A stretch of DNA of 40,457 bases from SAR324 cluster bacterium. Lineage in GTDB: Bacteria; SAR324; XYD2-FULL-50-16. The DNA is taken from contig JANQLH010000444.1 of assembly GCA_028280735.1 (NCBI GenBank), positions 1-40,457 on the forward strand. Reading direction: 5' to 3'. Below the pieces are notes generated by a model, which was not told the origin of the DNA, searched no databases, and saw nothing but the letters and a program-made list of their open reading frames with translations. Position 1 is the stretch's first letter, and each line of letters opens with the position of its first letter. Position numbers and translations under genes: made by a program. This document shows, piece after piece, positions 1 through 7,424 of this stretch.

Positions 1-958
1 GTCCCATAAAATCACCTTTCTCATGCATCCAGGCAATCTTGTATGCCAGGGTTTGACCCACTTCCGAGGCGATGAACATTTCCGCAATTTTTCTTCGGGC
101 GATTGGATCTTTGGAGAGGGTCCGGCCATCGCGTTTCGTTTCTTTCATGTATTCGATGAGTTTTTCCAGGTATCGTTTGGCACCGGAAAACCCACCGGCT
201 CCACTGCGTTCGAAGTTCATGGTTTGGCGTGTCAGAGCCCATCCCTCTCCTTCAACACCGATCAAATCCCCGGCTGGAATCTTCACATCATTAAAAAATA
301 CCTCGTTATAAACATGCTTTCCATCCATATAGAGTAATGGTTTAACCTCAACCCCGGGTAGATCCATCCTCAAATGGAATACCGATAATCCTTTACCGCG
401 TTTTGATTCCGGATCAGTCCTTGCCAGCAGAAACATGTATTCCGCCCTGTGTCCGCCGGTTGTCCAAGTTTTTTGACCGTTTACGATATAATGATCATCT
501 TCCCTGATAGCAGTGGTTGTTAATGAAGCCAGATCCGATCCGGCATCAGGTTCGCTCCATCCCTGGCAGTAAAATGCTTCACCTTTAGCGATGGGAGGTA
601 ACAGGCGTTCCTTTTGTTCTTCTGTGGCCCCCGCAATCAATGTCGGGGCGAACATTCCCACGGCAAATCCATCAACACCCGGTGCATTGTAGTATCCAAT
701 GACTTCATCAAAGATCACCATCTCCATAATCGATGCTTCCTTGCCACCGTATTTTTTGGGCCAACTCATGGAAAGCCAGCCCTTTTCTCCCATTTTTCGC
801 GCCATGTACTTGTGAAACTCGTAGCCTTCTTCAGTGGCGTAAACTCCCTCCAACCCGCCGTTTCCAAACTCGGGTGGTGCATTTTTCATCTCTGCCTCAA
901 AAAATTCTACGAATTCCTGTTTGATTAACTCCTCTTCTCTAGTCAAGCGAAAATCCAT
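1..958 (-). CDS. Acyl-CoA dehydrogenase, 3' end beyond the left edge
   Basis: The minus strand is open from an ATG at 958 to the window edge, giving 319 residues with no stop. It should oxidise acyl-CoA to trans-2-enoyl-CoA with FAD, passing electrons to an electron transfer flavoprotein. The N-terminus (DFRLTREEELIKQEFVEFF) is the usual helical start. The middle holds the family signature GWSEPDAGSDLASL and the QKTWTTGG segment of the flavin-binding beta domain, and the third part begins the C-terminal helical domain (ERSGAGG). A clear ribosome site AAAGGAG precedes the start. About 60 to 80 residues, including the usual catalytic Glu region, should lie outside. It sits just downstream of an enoyl-CoA hydratase on the same strand, so the two probably catalyse consecutive beta-oxidation steps. 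The chain-length preference cannot be read. Confidence 0.93.
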   Translation of the reverse strand, partial: MDFRLTREEELIKQEFVEFFEAEMKNAPPEFGNGGLEGVYATEEGYEFHKYMARKMGEKGWLSMSWPKKYGGKEASIMEMVIFDEVIGYYNAPGVDGFAVGMFAPTLIAGATEEQKERLLPPIAKGEAFYCQGWSEPDAGSDLASLTTTAIREDDHYIVNGQKTWTTGGHRAEYMFLLARTDPESKRGKGLSVFHLRMDLPGVEVKPLLYMDGKHVYNEVFFNDVKIPAGDLIGVEGEGWALTRQTMNFERSGAGGFSGAKRYLEKLIEYMKETKRDGRTLSKDPIARRKIAEMFIASEVGQTLAYKIAWMHEKGDFMG

Positions 959-1013
959 ATCAACTCCTTTTTTTAGCTTCTGGCATTTGGCAATTGGCGA
1001 TTAGCTGGTTTTG

Positions 1014-1110
1014 AGCTTTCAGCTTTCAGCTATCAGCATTCCGCTATAAGGATCAAATAGACAAAATCATCATCAAGCTGAAAGCTGACTGCTGAACGCT
1101 GAGAGCTTTC
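1014..1110. repeat. Heptad inverted array, copy A
   Basis: Left arm 1014-1047 repeats a seven-base unit (AGCTTTC, AGCTTTC, AGCTATC, AGC). Right arm 1074-1110 repeats its complement (AGCTGAA, AGCTGAC, TGCTGAA, CGCTGAG). The arms flank an AT-rich centre and can fold back. The right arm ends directly against the stop codon of the enoyl-CoA hydratase. Related arrays occur at 1959-2086, 6235-6311 and 37151-37316. Confidence 0.8.
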
Positions 1111-1914
1111 TTATTCTCCAATAAACTTCGGTTTGCGTTTTTCTTTGAAAGCTTTGGGGCCCTCTTTGGCGTCTTTGCTCATAAAAACAGGCAGGGCATA
1201 TTCCATTTCTTTTTGGAGTCCTTCGGAAATGGAAAGACTTTGGTTGTGGATCACTGACTGTTTTATGGCTGAAACGGCGAGCGGTCCGTTATTCGAGATG
1301 ATGGTCGCCACTTTCTCTGCCTCTTCCACCAGGTTTTCTCTTGGAACAATTCTATTAATAAATCCGTATCTCAAGGCTTCTTCCGCATCCATCAACTCAC
1401 CGGTTAACATGATTTCCATGGCTTTTGCGTAGGGAAGTTGACGGGGCAGGTGTACTGTTGATCCACCGGCCGGAAAAATCGCCCACTTCACTTCCTGCAA
1501 ACCGAATTTTGCTTCGGGTACGGCCAGGCGGATATCTGTTCCATAGATTAGTTCCATGCCTCCGGCAATAGCATGACTGTTAATGGCGGCAATAATTGGT
1601 TTATAGATTTCGTAACCTTTGAGGAAAGCATTTTCAGCAAGTTTGGGATTTTGGACTACCTTCTGATCAAACTCTGTTTCAGGTTGCCTGGCCCCCGTTA
1701 TCAAGGGAATCAGTTTCGCCAGGTCTGCTCCGGCACAAAAGGATTTATCCCCTGATCCTGTCAGAATGGCACAGCGGAGGTCCTTGTCGTTTTTATAGTC
1801 ATCCCAGGCTTCAGCCATGGCACATACCAGTTCAGGGTCGAAACTGTTTCTGGCTTCGGGTCGGTTTAAAGTGAGGTAGGCAATGTTATTCCTTTTTTCG
1901 TATAATAAAACCAT
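1111..1914 (-). CDS. Enoyl-CoA hydratase/isomerase (crotonase family)
   Basis: A 267-residue crotonase-fold protein, the normal length. It should hydrate 2-enoyl-CoA to 3-hydroxyacyl-CoA in fatty acid or branched acyl degradation. The first oxyanion-hole segment is GSGDKSFCAGADL (residues 53-65) and the second is AIAGGMELIYGTDIRLA (115-131). Both catalytic acids of the rat hydratase pattern are present, Glu121 (GGMEL) and Glu141 (LQEVKW), so hydratase activity is credible. AGGGAG stands before the ATG at 1914. It is followed on the same strand by an acyl-CoA dehydrogenase after a 152-bp gap that is largely a heptad repeat array; the two probably form one transcript. The exact substrate is unknown. 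Confidence 0.93.
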   Translation of the reverse strand: MVLLYEKRNNIAYLTLNRPEARNSFDPELVCAMAEAWDDYKNDKDLRCAILTGSGDKSFCAGADLAKLIPLITGARQPETEFDQKVVQNPKLAENAFLKGYEIYKPIIAAINSHAIAGGMELIYGTDIRLAVPEAKFGLQEVKWAIFPAGGSTVHLPRQLPYAKAMEIMLTGELMDAEEALRYGFINRIVPRENLVEEAEKVATIISNNGPLAVSAIKQSVIHNQSLSISEGLQKEMEYALPVFMSKDAKEGPKAFKEKRKPKFIGE

Positions 1915-1958
1915 GCGTTACTCCCTTGATATCCTTTGGGTAAAAATCCATTTTTTTT

Positions 1959-2086
1959 AGCTTTCAGCACTTAGCGTTCAGCTGTCAGCTTAAAAGGAGC
2001 ACCTGCGGTGCCTTTAATGTTTAAATTTACAGATTGGAGCGATGCGACTCCTTATTAGCTGATAGCTGACGGCTGATCGCTTTCAG
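1959..2086. repeat. Heptad inverted array, copy B, with two internal hairpins
   Basis: Left arm 1959-1990 and right arm 2057-2086 are inverted copies of a TCAGCTG/TCAGCTA heptad array. Between them lie two short hairpins. The first is at 1993-2015 (AAAGG-A-GCACC, loop TGC, GGTGC-CTTT). The second is at 2036-2051 (GGAG-CG, loop ATG, CG-A-CTCC). The whole has the layout of a compact palindromic intergenic element. It lies in the leader of the enoyl-CoA hydratase gene. Confidence 0.75.
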
Positions 2087-2101
2087 ACAGGTTTTTTCGT
2101 G

Positions 2102-2123
2102 TCATGAGGTGTTAAACTCATGA
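2102..2123. promoter_or_regulatory. Inverted repeat TCATGAG-N8-CTCATGA
   Basis: Perfect seven-base arms at 2102-2108 and 2117-2123 around an eight-base centre, about 190 bp upstream of the enoyl-CoA hydratase start. A second, overlapping pairing joins GTCATG at 2101-2106 with CATGAC at 2147-2152. It could be a regulator site or an RNA hairpin in the leader. No regulator gene is adjacent. Confidence 0.45.
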
Positions 2124-2162
2124 TGTTTCTTAAAATAGACACAAAACATGACAAAAACTGAA

Positions 2163-2190
2163 TTTATCTCACAAATTGAACCTGGTTCAA
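2163..2190 (-). promoter_or_regulatory. Palindromic operator over a likely promoter for the acyl-CoA genes
   Basis: TTGAACCTGGTTCAA at 2176-2190 is a perfect palindrome with seven-base arms and a one-base centre. On the minus strand it contains a plausible -35 (TTGAAC, 2190-2185), followed after 16 bases by GATAAA (2168-2163), a four-of-six match to a -10 box. The layout is that of a repressor site covering the -35 of the fatty acid degradation operon. The sequence differs from the enterobacterial FadR site; a TetR- or GntR-type regulator elsewhere in the genome is an inference. Confidence 0.5.
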
Positions 2191-2236
2191 CTCGTGGATA
2201 AAACAATCATAAGGAGTTCGTCAAGGGGATTAAGTT

Positions 2237-2770
2237 TTACCTGGTTAACTGTTTTAAGGCAGGTCCGTTACTACGCCAGACCCAACAATTATCTGCCAGT
2301 AGTAATTTCATCTTAAATTTGAGGTCAGCGGGGAGAGGCTTACTGGAGACATTGGTCCAAAAACCCTGAATGGCAGCGGGAGCCATGGCGATAATCAGGC
2401 TGCCCAGGTGGGAACATCCCTCTCCTTTTCCGAATTTGTTTTTTACCTTCAAGGTAAAGCCACGGCCGATTTTCATGCCTATCAGCTTCTGGAGGGATTC
2501 CATTGTCTCAGGGCATTCATCATGGGGGGTCTCCGGCATTTCGGTTTCAACTTGGCGAATAATTAGTCGCTTGTCCACTAAAATACGAACGATTAAATGA
2601 TGAACAGTAGCAGCCGGTCGCTGGCCGCCGGAAAGGTGGAATGTGTTGATCAGTCGATTATCGATAAGGATTCCTTCAACAATGATCTCTTCGTTCTCGG
2701 TGGAATAGCTTGAGATTTTCAGCTCACGCTGATGAATCTTTTCTTTGATTCGACTTTTTAAATCCTTCAT
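2237..2770 (-). CDS. DUF2889 domain protein
   Basis: A 177-residue cytosolic protein without signal or membrane segments. It matches the DUF2889 pattern as I know it: an early variable region, then GEGCSHLGSLIIAMAP (residues 116-131) and a C-terminal LADNCWVWRSNGP segment in which Cys, Trp and the Arg-x-x-Gly-Pro end are family hallmarks. The function of the family is not known to me. The start lies 12 bp after the stop of a radical SAM gene on the same strand, so the two are probably translated from one message, and the radical SAM enzyme may act with or on this protein. The ribosome site is weak (GGGTTTCA before the ATG), which also suggests coupling. Confidence 0.8.
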   Translation of the reverse strand: MKDLKSRIKEKIHQRELKISSYSTENEEIIVEGILIDNRLINTFHLSGGQRPAATVHHLIVRILVDKRLIIRQVETEMPETPHDECPETMESLQKLIGMKIGRGFTLKVKNKFGKGEGCSHLGSLIIAMAPAAIQGFWTNVSSKPLPADLKFKMKLLLADNCWVWRSNGPALKQLTR

Positions 2771-2782
2771 TGAAACCCGGGA

Positions 2783-3940
2783 TTAAATGGAGCGACTGAC
2801 GTGTTTCTCGATCATCTGATCGACATTTTCCGTGGTGATTCCCAATTGACTGCATATCTCCGTTGCCCTTTGATGCAGAGGTTGCTTTTGCAGGTCGGAT
2901 GTTTGCAGCAAGAAGCCAAATCGTCTGCCTACCTGAAAACGCATGCGATCTTCCGGTGCCAGATCGAGGTAATCCTGGATGATTTTCAGCATTACCGGTT
3001 TGTCATCCGGGAAGGTGCCTTCCACTGTCTGCAGTAAATTCATCATGTGATCGCTTTTGAGTGTACTGTTTAATCCTTCCAGATGTTCGATGAATGATTT
3101 GATTTCCTGGACTATTTGATAATCGGTACTTTTGACAAAGGGTACTTCGGCGTCTTCGGCAAAAAGCCGGTAGTTTTCAGGGATAGTCAATGTTCTCAAT
3201 CTAATAAAATCAGGATCGATTTGGTTCAGAGCGTCGGCCGTCTCTGATGCGTGGAGTTCTGACAATTCAAGCCCTCCCAGGCCCGGCATAACGTATTCCG
3301 AGAGTTCCATTCCGGCTTGTTTCACCTTCAAACCGGCTTTGATATGCATTTCCTTGGTGCAACCCTTTTGGACCAGTTTCAATAAGTCGTCAGCAGCAGT
3401 TTCCAAACCTACATGAATTCGATTGAGACCCGCTTCCCGGATTCTCAGCATGTTTTCGTCTGTAATTCTTGCCAATGAATGAGACCTGGCATAGGAAGTG
3501 ACGCGTGCAACCCAGGGGAATCGCTTTTTTAAATGATTGAGAATATCGACAAGGTAGTCCGGTTTAATGACAAGGCTGTTTGCGTCCTGGAGAAAAATCG
3601 ATTCCATTCCGCCGGCAAACCAGTTGATGGCGGCATGAAAGGCTTCCATTTCATTGGGATTGATATTTCCTGCCAGTGCTCCGATATCACTTCTATAAAC
3701 AGATCCCGAGGAATCAGCCAATTCTCCGATTTTCTGAATGTGCTGGTAAACGGAATCAATATCTTTGATGACATCGGCTACAGGTCGAATCGAAAACTTT
3801 TCATGTTTGTAGATATAGCAAAAAGTGCAGCGATTCCAGGGACAATTTCGCGTAATTCGAATCAACAGACTCCTTGCCTCACTGGGAGGCCGAATCGGTC
3901 CCTGCTCAAAACCTTTGTAAGGTGGGTTTTTCTTGGCCAT
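2783..3940 (-). CDS. Radical SAM protein (COG1032-like)
   Basis: A 385-residue radical SAM enzyme. The iron-sulfur motif is Cys33-x4-Cys38-x2-Cys41 in RNCPWNRCTFCYIYK; the four-residue first spacing is common in this COG1032-like group. A GLELSELHASETADALN segment and YVMPGLGGLE (the SAM-binding glycine-rich strand) follow. No extra C-terminal cysteine cluster is visible, so a SPASM domain is unlikely. The reaction and substrate are unknown. The ATG follows the hisF stop after one base, and the DUF2889 gene follows after 12 bp, so the three are very probably co-translated. This linkage is the best clue to function, but it does not show a role in histidine synthesis. Confidence 0.88.
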   Translation of the reverse strand: MAKKNPPYKGFEQGPIRPPSEARSLLIRITRNCPWNRCTFCYIYKHEKFSIRPVADVIKDIDSVYQHIQKIGELADSSGSVYRSDIGALAGNINPNEMEAFHAAINWFAGGMESIFLQDANSLVIKPDYLVDILNHLKKRFPWVARVTSYARSHSLARITDENMLRIREAGLNRIHVGLETAADDLLKLVQKGCTKEMHIKAGLKVKQAGMELSEYVMPGLGGLELSELHASETADALNQIDPDFIRLRTLTIPENYRLFAEDAEVPFVKSTDYQIVQEIKSFIEHLEGLNSTLKSDHMMNLLQTVEGTFPDDKPVMLKIIQDYLDLAPEDRMRFQVGRRFGFLLQTSDLQKQPLHQRATEICSQLGITTENVDQMIEKHVSRSI

Positions 3941-3941
3941 G

Positions 3942-4721
3942 TTAATATCTCATCCTCATCTTGATGCCCTTATCGTGGAGGTATTGTTTTAATTCACTGC
4001 ATTTATACTCACCAAAGTGGACCATTGAGGCTACCAGTGCAGCATCAGCCTTACCTTCGGTCAAAACTTCATAAAGATGTTCCGGTTTTCCGGCTCCTCC
4101 GGAAGCTATAACAGGAATTGAAACAGCTTCAGCGATCATCCGCGTCAAATTGATTTCGTATCCTGCTTTTGTACCATCGGCATCGATAGAATTTACAACC
4201 AACTCGCCTGCACCTAGTTTTTCACCTTCAATTGCCCAGGCTAAGGCATCAACTCCCATGGGAGTTCGTCCGCCGTTTATCACGATTTCATAACCGGATG
4301 GAATAGCGGGTGACTTTTCTACCTGTTTAATATCCATTGAAAGAATAGTGCTCTGGCTTCCCACGGCATAGGCGCATTCTGCGATCAGTTCCTTCCTCTT
4401 AACAGCTGCGGTATTGACATTGATTTTCTCCGCACCGGCCATTCTCAGTTTGGTTGCATCGTCTACAGAGCGAATACCACCACCTACAGAGAAGGGGATG
4501 AAAATCTTGGAGGCTACTTCCTCCACAGTTTCGATCATAATGTCGCGTTTATCGCTTGAGGCAGTGATATCGTAAAACACCAATTCGTCCAAACCGTCCT
4601 CATAGTATTCAATTGCCTTTTCAACCGGATCACCGATATCCTTGGTGTCTACAAATTTAACACTTTTTGCAAGATTGCCTTCTCTCACGTCAAGGCAGGC
4701 AATCAATCTTTTGCTGAGCAT
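3942..4721 (-). CDS. hisF: Imidazole glycerol phosphate synthase subunit HisF
   Basis: The cyclase subunit uses ammonia from HisH to turn PRFAR into imidazole glycerol phosphate and AICAR, joining histidine and purine synthesis. It is 259 residues, full length. The catalytic acids of the TIM barrel are in place: Asp11 (ACLDV) and Asp130 (LSMDIK); Lys19 is also kept. Phosphate-binding loops FSVGGGIRS and [13 protein letters not shown] are intact. The N-terminal loop ([13 protein letters not shown]) departs from the common DVKxGRVVKGVNF and resembles HisF of sulfate-reducer relatives. AAGGAG precedes the start. hisH lies 147 bp upstream; the other his genes are not in the window. The stop is one base from the start of a radical SAM gene. 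Confidence 0.93.
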   Translation of the reverse strand: MLSKRLIACLDVREGNLAKSVKFVDTKDIGDPVEKAIEYYEDGLDELVFYDITASSDKRDIMIETVEEVASKIFIPFSVGGGIRSVDDATKLRMAGAEKINVNTAAVKRKELIAECAYAVGSQSTILSMDIKQVEKSPAIPSGYEIVINGGRTPMGVDALAWAIEGEKLGAGELVVNSIDADGTKAGYEINLTRMIAEAVSIPVIASGGAGKPEHLYEVLTEGKADAALVASMVHFGEYKCSELKQYLHDKGIKMRMRY

Positions 4722-4868
4722 GTCTCACTCCTTTTTACATTGTAAGCCCGGGAATTTTGGTTTTTATAGTTTGTTTTTCTTGGCTTCTTCATAGGTAGAT
4801 ATTTTGAAAAGAATTGGGGCCAATATGAGAAAATTCCCAAGTAAAAAATCTAACATTTATCATGTTCA

Positions 4869-5483
4869 TTACTCGCCTTCCCAGGTCGAAAATCGACTGA
4901 GCAGTTCCAAACCGAATCGTCCGCTTTTTTCAGGGTGAAACTGGGTGGCAAACAGGTTGTCTTTTCCCAGGGCGCAACAAAATGGCTTTTCGTATTCGGT
5001 GACAGCGTATACATTTTGTTCGCTGGTGGGATTCGGGTAGTAGGAATGAACAAAGTAAAACTCGTCACCGTTTTCGATACCTTCAAGTAAGGGATGGGGC
5101 TTGGTGACAGTGACACCGTTCCAACCAATGTGGGGTATTTTCAGTGAAGGGTCGGTCAGATCAAAGCGTTTGGTTTGCCCCTGTATTAACCCCAGGCACT
5201 CCGTGTCACTTTCCTCTGAGCGTTCCAGGATGATTTGGGCTCCTATGCAGATTCCAAGGGTGGGTATCCCTTTTGCCACCACTTCCTTGAAGGCTTCATT
5301 CAAACCTCGTCGTTTAAGGGTCTCCATGGCGCTGGCAGCAGCGCCTACGCCCGGGAAGATCACTTTTTCCGCCTGAATTACCTTTTTCGGATCTTTGGAG
5401 ATGATTGAGTCTATTCCCACTTGATTGCAGGCTCTTTTTACACTACGAATGTTACCTGCATCATAGTCTACAATTGTGATCAT
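4869..5483 (-). CDS. hisH: Imidazole glycerol phosphate synthase subunit HisH
   Basis: A class I glutamine amidotransferase of 204 residues that supplies ammonia to HisF. The catalytic triad is visible: nucleophile Cys79 in LGICIGAQ, His183 and Glu185 in QFHPEKSG. The oxyanion-strand motif PGVGAAASAM near residue 44 is the usual HisH form. It begins MITIVDYDAGNIRSV, a standard start, so the ATG at 5483 is secure; AGAAGG precedes it. hisF follows after 147 bp. Because HisH and HisF homologues also occur as a pair in surface-sugar amidation, another role is possible, but the HisF catalytic residues and the lack of neighbouring sugar genes favour histidine synthesis. Confidence 0.92.
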   Translation of the reverse strand: MITIVDYDAGNIRSVKRACNQVGIDSIISKDPKKVIQAEKVIFPGVGAAASAMETLKRRGLNEAFKEVVAKGIPTLGICIGAQIILERSEESDTECLGLIQGQTKRFDLTDPSLKIPHIGWNGVTVTKPHPLLEGIENGDEFYFVHSYYPNPTSEQNVYAVTEYEKPFCCALGKDNLFATQFHPEKSGRFGLELLSRFSTWEGE

Positions 5484-5574
5484 GTTTCAGTACCTTCTGT
5501 TCCGGATTGATGAGAGGCTTACCTGCGCATTTCGGAAAGCTATCCGAGACAATATTGATTTGGTTTTTTTGAAG

Positions 5575-5595
5575 AAACCAGGTCAATCCTGGTTT
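5575..5595 (-). terminator. Hairpin just after the nitroreductase stop
   Basis: AAACCAGG and CCTGGTTT form a perfect eight-base stem around a five-base loop, starting 3 bp after the nitroreductase stop. On the minus strand the right arm runs into UUUCUUC, a broken U-tract, so termination is plausible but imperfect. Confidence 0.45.
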
Positions 5596-5598
5596 GGA

Positions 5599-6132
5599 TT
5601 ATTGCATTGGCTGGCCGTATGTGTTGATCCAGATTTTATCAAACTGAAGTTTTTCGAGTTTATGCGGCTGCTTTTCTTCGTCAGGATAGCCGATGGCGAT
5701 TATGGCTTCAATGTTTAAATTGGGCGGGAGGTTAACATGTTCAGCTACAAACTCCCTGGCAGTGGTCAGACGATCATGCTGCCGATCCCTGATTTGAATC
5801 CAGCAACTCTTGAGACCAAGGGATTCAGCAGAGAGTTGTATCAGGATCGACGCGATGGAACAGTCTTCAATCCAGGTTTCTATCGAGTCATCCGCACAAA
5901 CGATAATGGCTAAGGGAGCCCCTTTTAAAAAACCGGACCCGTGCTCTTTTGACGCAGACAAGGTTTCAAGTAGGGTTTTATCGTCAACAATAATAAACTG
6001 CCAGGGGTTCAATCCCCTGGATGAAGGGGATCTGAGCGCCGCTTCCACAAGCTCTTTGATCTTTTCCTGTTCCACAGGTTTATCAAGAAACTTTCTGATA
6101 CTCCTTCTTTGTCTTAGTAGATCTATAAACAT
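5599..6132 (-). CDS. Nitroreductase-family FMN oxidoreductase
   Basis: A 177-residue single-domain nitroreductase. FMN-binding signatures are RRSIRKFLDKPV (residues 9-20) and RSPSSRGLNPWQFIIV (34-49), then the C-terminal IIAIGYP strand. Family members reduce nitro compounds, quinones or other small electrophiles with NAD(P)H as dimers; the substrate here cannot be named. The start has a good ribosome site (GGAG, six bases away). It lies upstream of hisH on the same strand with a hairpin between, so it may be a separate transcript. It is divergent from hslO. Confidence 0.88.
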   Translation of the reverse strand: MFIDLLRQRRSIRKFLDKPVEQEKIKELVEAALRSPSSRGLNPWQFIIVDDKTLLETLSASKEHGSGFLKGAPLAIIVCADDSIETWIEDCSIASILIQLSAESLGLKSCWIQIRDRQHDRLTTAREFVAEHVNLPPNLNIEAIIAIGYPDEEKQPHKLEKLQFDKIWINTYGQPMQ

Positions 6133-6234
6133 CTAAACTCCATCATTAATACTACCTGAACGAAAACAAACTAAATATTCTTACCAAGAAAAGCTGTTAA
6201 GGCAGCCCGGGCCTTAGAAGGTCAGTGTTTTCAA

Positions 6235-6311
6235 CATTCAGCGATCAGCTCTCAAGCGGTTTATTATTTGTTATGATTCTATTTTAAGCTGAACGCCGAC
6301 AGCTGACAGCA
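6235..6311. repeat. Heptad inverted array, copy C
   Basis: Left arm 6235-6256 (CATTCAGCGATCAGCTCTC) and right arm 6285-6311 (AAGCTGAACGCCGACAGCTG and on) are inverted versions of the same heptad as copies A and B. The spacer is AT-rich. Confidence 0.7.
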
Positions 6312-6376
6312 CGTTAATCTTCATGCTGAACTCGGGCAACCGGTACAAAGCCGGTTAAGGGGTGATAATTTTCGTC

Positions 6377-6421
6377 CGGGCACTACATTAAGCAACAATG
6401 CTCCGTTTTAATGAGTACCCG
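6377..6421. repeat. Imperfect palindrome upstream of hslO
   Basis: CGGGCACT (6377-6384) pairs with AGTACCCG (6414-6421) with one mismatch, then CATTAA (6386-6391) with TTAATG (6408-6413), then AGCA with TGCT. Outer sequence GTGATAATTTTCG (6362-6374) resembles the complement of CGAAATCAATCAC further right, so the element may be about 110 bp. Confidence 0.5.
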
Positions 6422-6506
6422 AACGGTGTCGAAACGAATGCCGTAAAAAATCATTATCGAAATCAATCACTCCCAGACAAGGTACTTCCCTTCACCAGCA
6501 ATGTTT

Positions 6507-6512
6507 TATAAT
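6507..6512 (+). promoter_or_regulatory. -10-like box for hslO
   Basis: TATAAT occurs 45 bases before the hslO ATG, followed by further TA-rich sequence. No good -35 hexamer stands 16 to 18 bases upstream and no clear heat-shock promoter was seen. Confidence 0.35.
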
Positions 6513-6557
6513 AATATAACCTAACGAATAAACGATCAACTTCCAAAGAGGTTACAG

Positions 6558-7424
6558 ATGCCAGAATTTGATGCTTCAAAACGATTTACTATTGAAAACG
6601 CAGGAGCCAGGGGAGAAGTCGTGCGACTGCGAGAATCCTACCAGGCTGTCTCCAGGCATATCGAATATCCGGCGTCTTTGCAATGTCTGTTGGGGGAGGC
6701 CTTGTGCGCTGCGGTCCTGCTTTCAGCCACCATTAAATACGAAGGCAAGCTCAGCTTACAGCTACAGGGTGAAGGAGTCGTGAGGCTCCTGCTTGTTCAG
6801 GCGACTCATGACAGGCAATTACGCGGACTGATCAAATGGAAGGGGGATGTGGATGGTCTTTCATTCAGGGATTTGATTGGCAAGGCTCAGCTGGCGATAA
6901 CCATTGAACCTGATAAAGGTGAACGATACCAGGGGATTGTGCCCTTGGAAGGTGAAAACCTGGCTGGTTGCCTGGAGCATTATTTTTTACAATCGGAACA
7001 GCTTCCGACCGAAATCCGGTTGACGGCGGATGAAGAAACTGCATCAGGGTTTCTGCTGCAAAAACTACCCGGTCATGATGGTGAAGAAGAACCCGGGGAT
7101 TGGGAACACTTTTCCGTATTCGCAAAATCGATCACAAACCGGGAACTGCTGGAATTGGAATTTGAAACCTTGCTTTATCGCCTGTTTCATGCGGAAAAGG
7201 TATTGGTTTATGATACTAAACCAGTGGAATTCAAGTGTGTCTGTTCCAAGAAAAAATGTGAATCAGCCGTTGTCAGTCTGGGAAAAAAGGAGCTTGGAAA
7301 AATGGTGGAGCAGGCAAAACCGCTTCACATGAACTGCGAGTTTTGCGGCGCAAATTACAAAATCAGCCCGGATGAAATCAAGCAGCTTTTTTTACGAATG
7401 AACCAGTCGTCCGCGCCGGAGTAA
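6558..7424 (+). CDS. hslO: Hsp33 redox-regulated holdase chaperone
   Basis: A 288-residue cytosolic chaperone, close to the usual 290. The redox switch is complete: Cys227-x-Cys229 (KCVCS) and Cys260-x2-Cys263 (NCEFCG) bind zinc when reduced. Under oxidative or bleach stress these cysteines oxidise, zinc leaves and the protein unfolds into an active holdase. The N-terminal domain carries the typical early segments, including LLGEALCAAVLLSATIKYEGKLSLQLQGEG (given in parts: LLGEALCAAVLLSA, then KLSLQLQGEG, residues 44-73). AGAGG precedes the ATG. It stands alone, divergent from a nitroreductase, which may also answer to oxidative stress. Confidence 0.95.
   Translation: MPEFDASKRFTIENAGARGEVVRLRESYQAVSRHIEYPASLQCLLGEALCAAVLLSATIKYEGKLSLQLQGEGVVRLLLVQATHDRQLRGLIKWKGDVDGLSFRDLIGKAQLAITIEPDKGERYQGIVPLEGENLAGCLEHYFLQSEQLPTEIRLTADEETASGFLLQKLPGHDGEEEPGDWEHFSVFAKSITNRELLELEFETLLYRLFHAEKVLVYDTKPVEFKCVCSKKKCESAVVSLGKKELGKMVEQAKPLHMNCEFCGANYKISPDEIKQLFLRMNQSSAPE

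Larger units (their letters stand above)
1915..2236. other. Intergenic leader region upstream of the hydratase
   Basis: This 322-bp gap has no credible gene. It holds the heptad array copy B, the TCATGAG inverted repeat and the palindromic promoter described separately. Downstream of the DUF2889 stop codon there is no hairpin followed by a T-run, so read-through from that gene is possible. Confidence 0.6.
6133..6557. other. Divergent intergenic region with several palindromes
   Basis: This 425-bp gap between the nitroreductase and hslO has no credible gene. It holds heptad array copy C, an AACCGG/CCGGTT hairpin (6338-6356), a larger imperfect palindrome (6377-6421) and a -10-like TATAAT at 6507. 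Most of it is inverted-repeat material rather than plain spacer. Confidence 0.6.
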
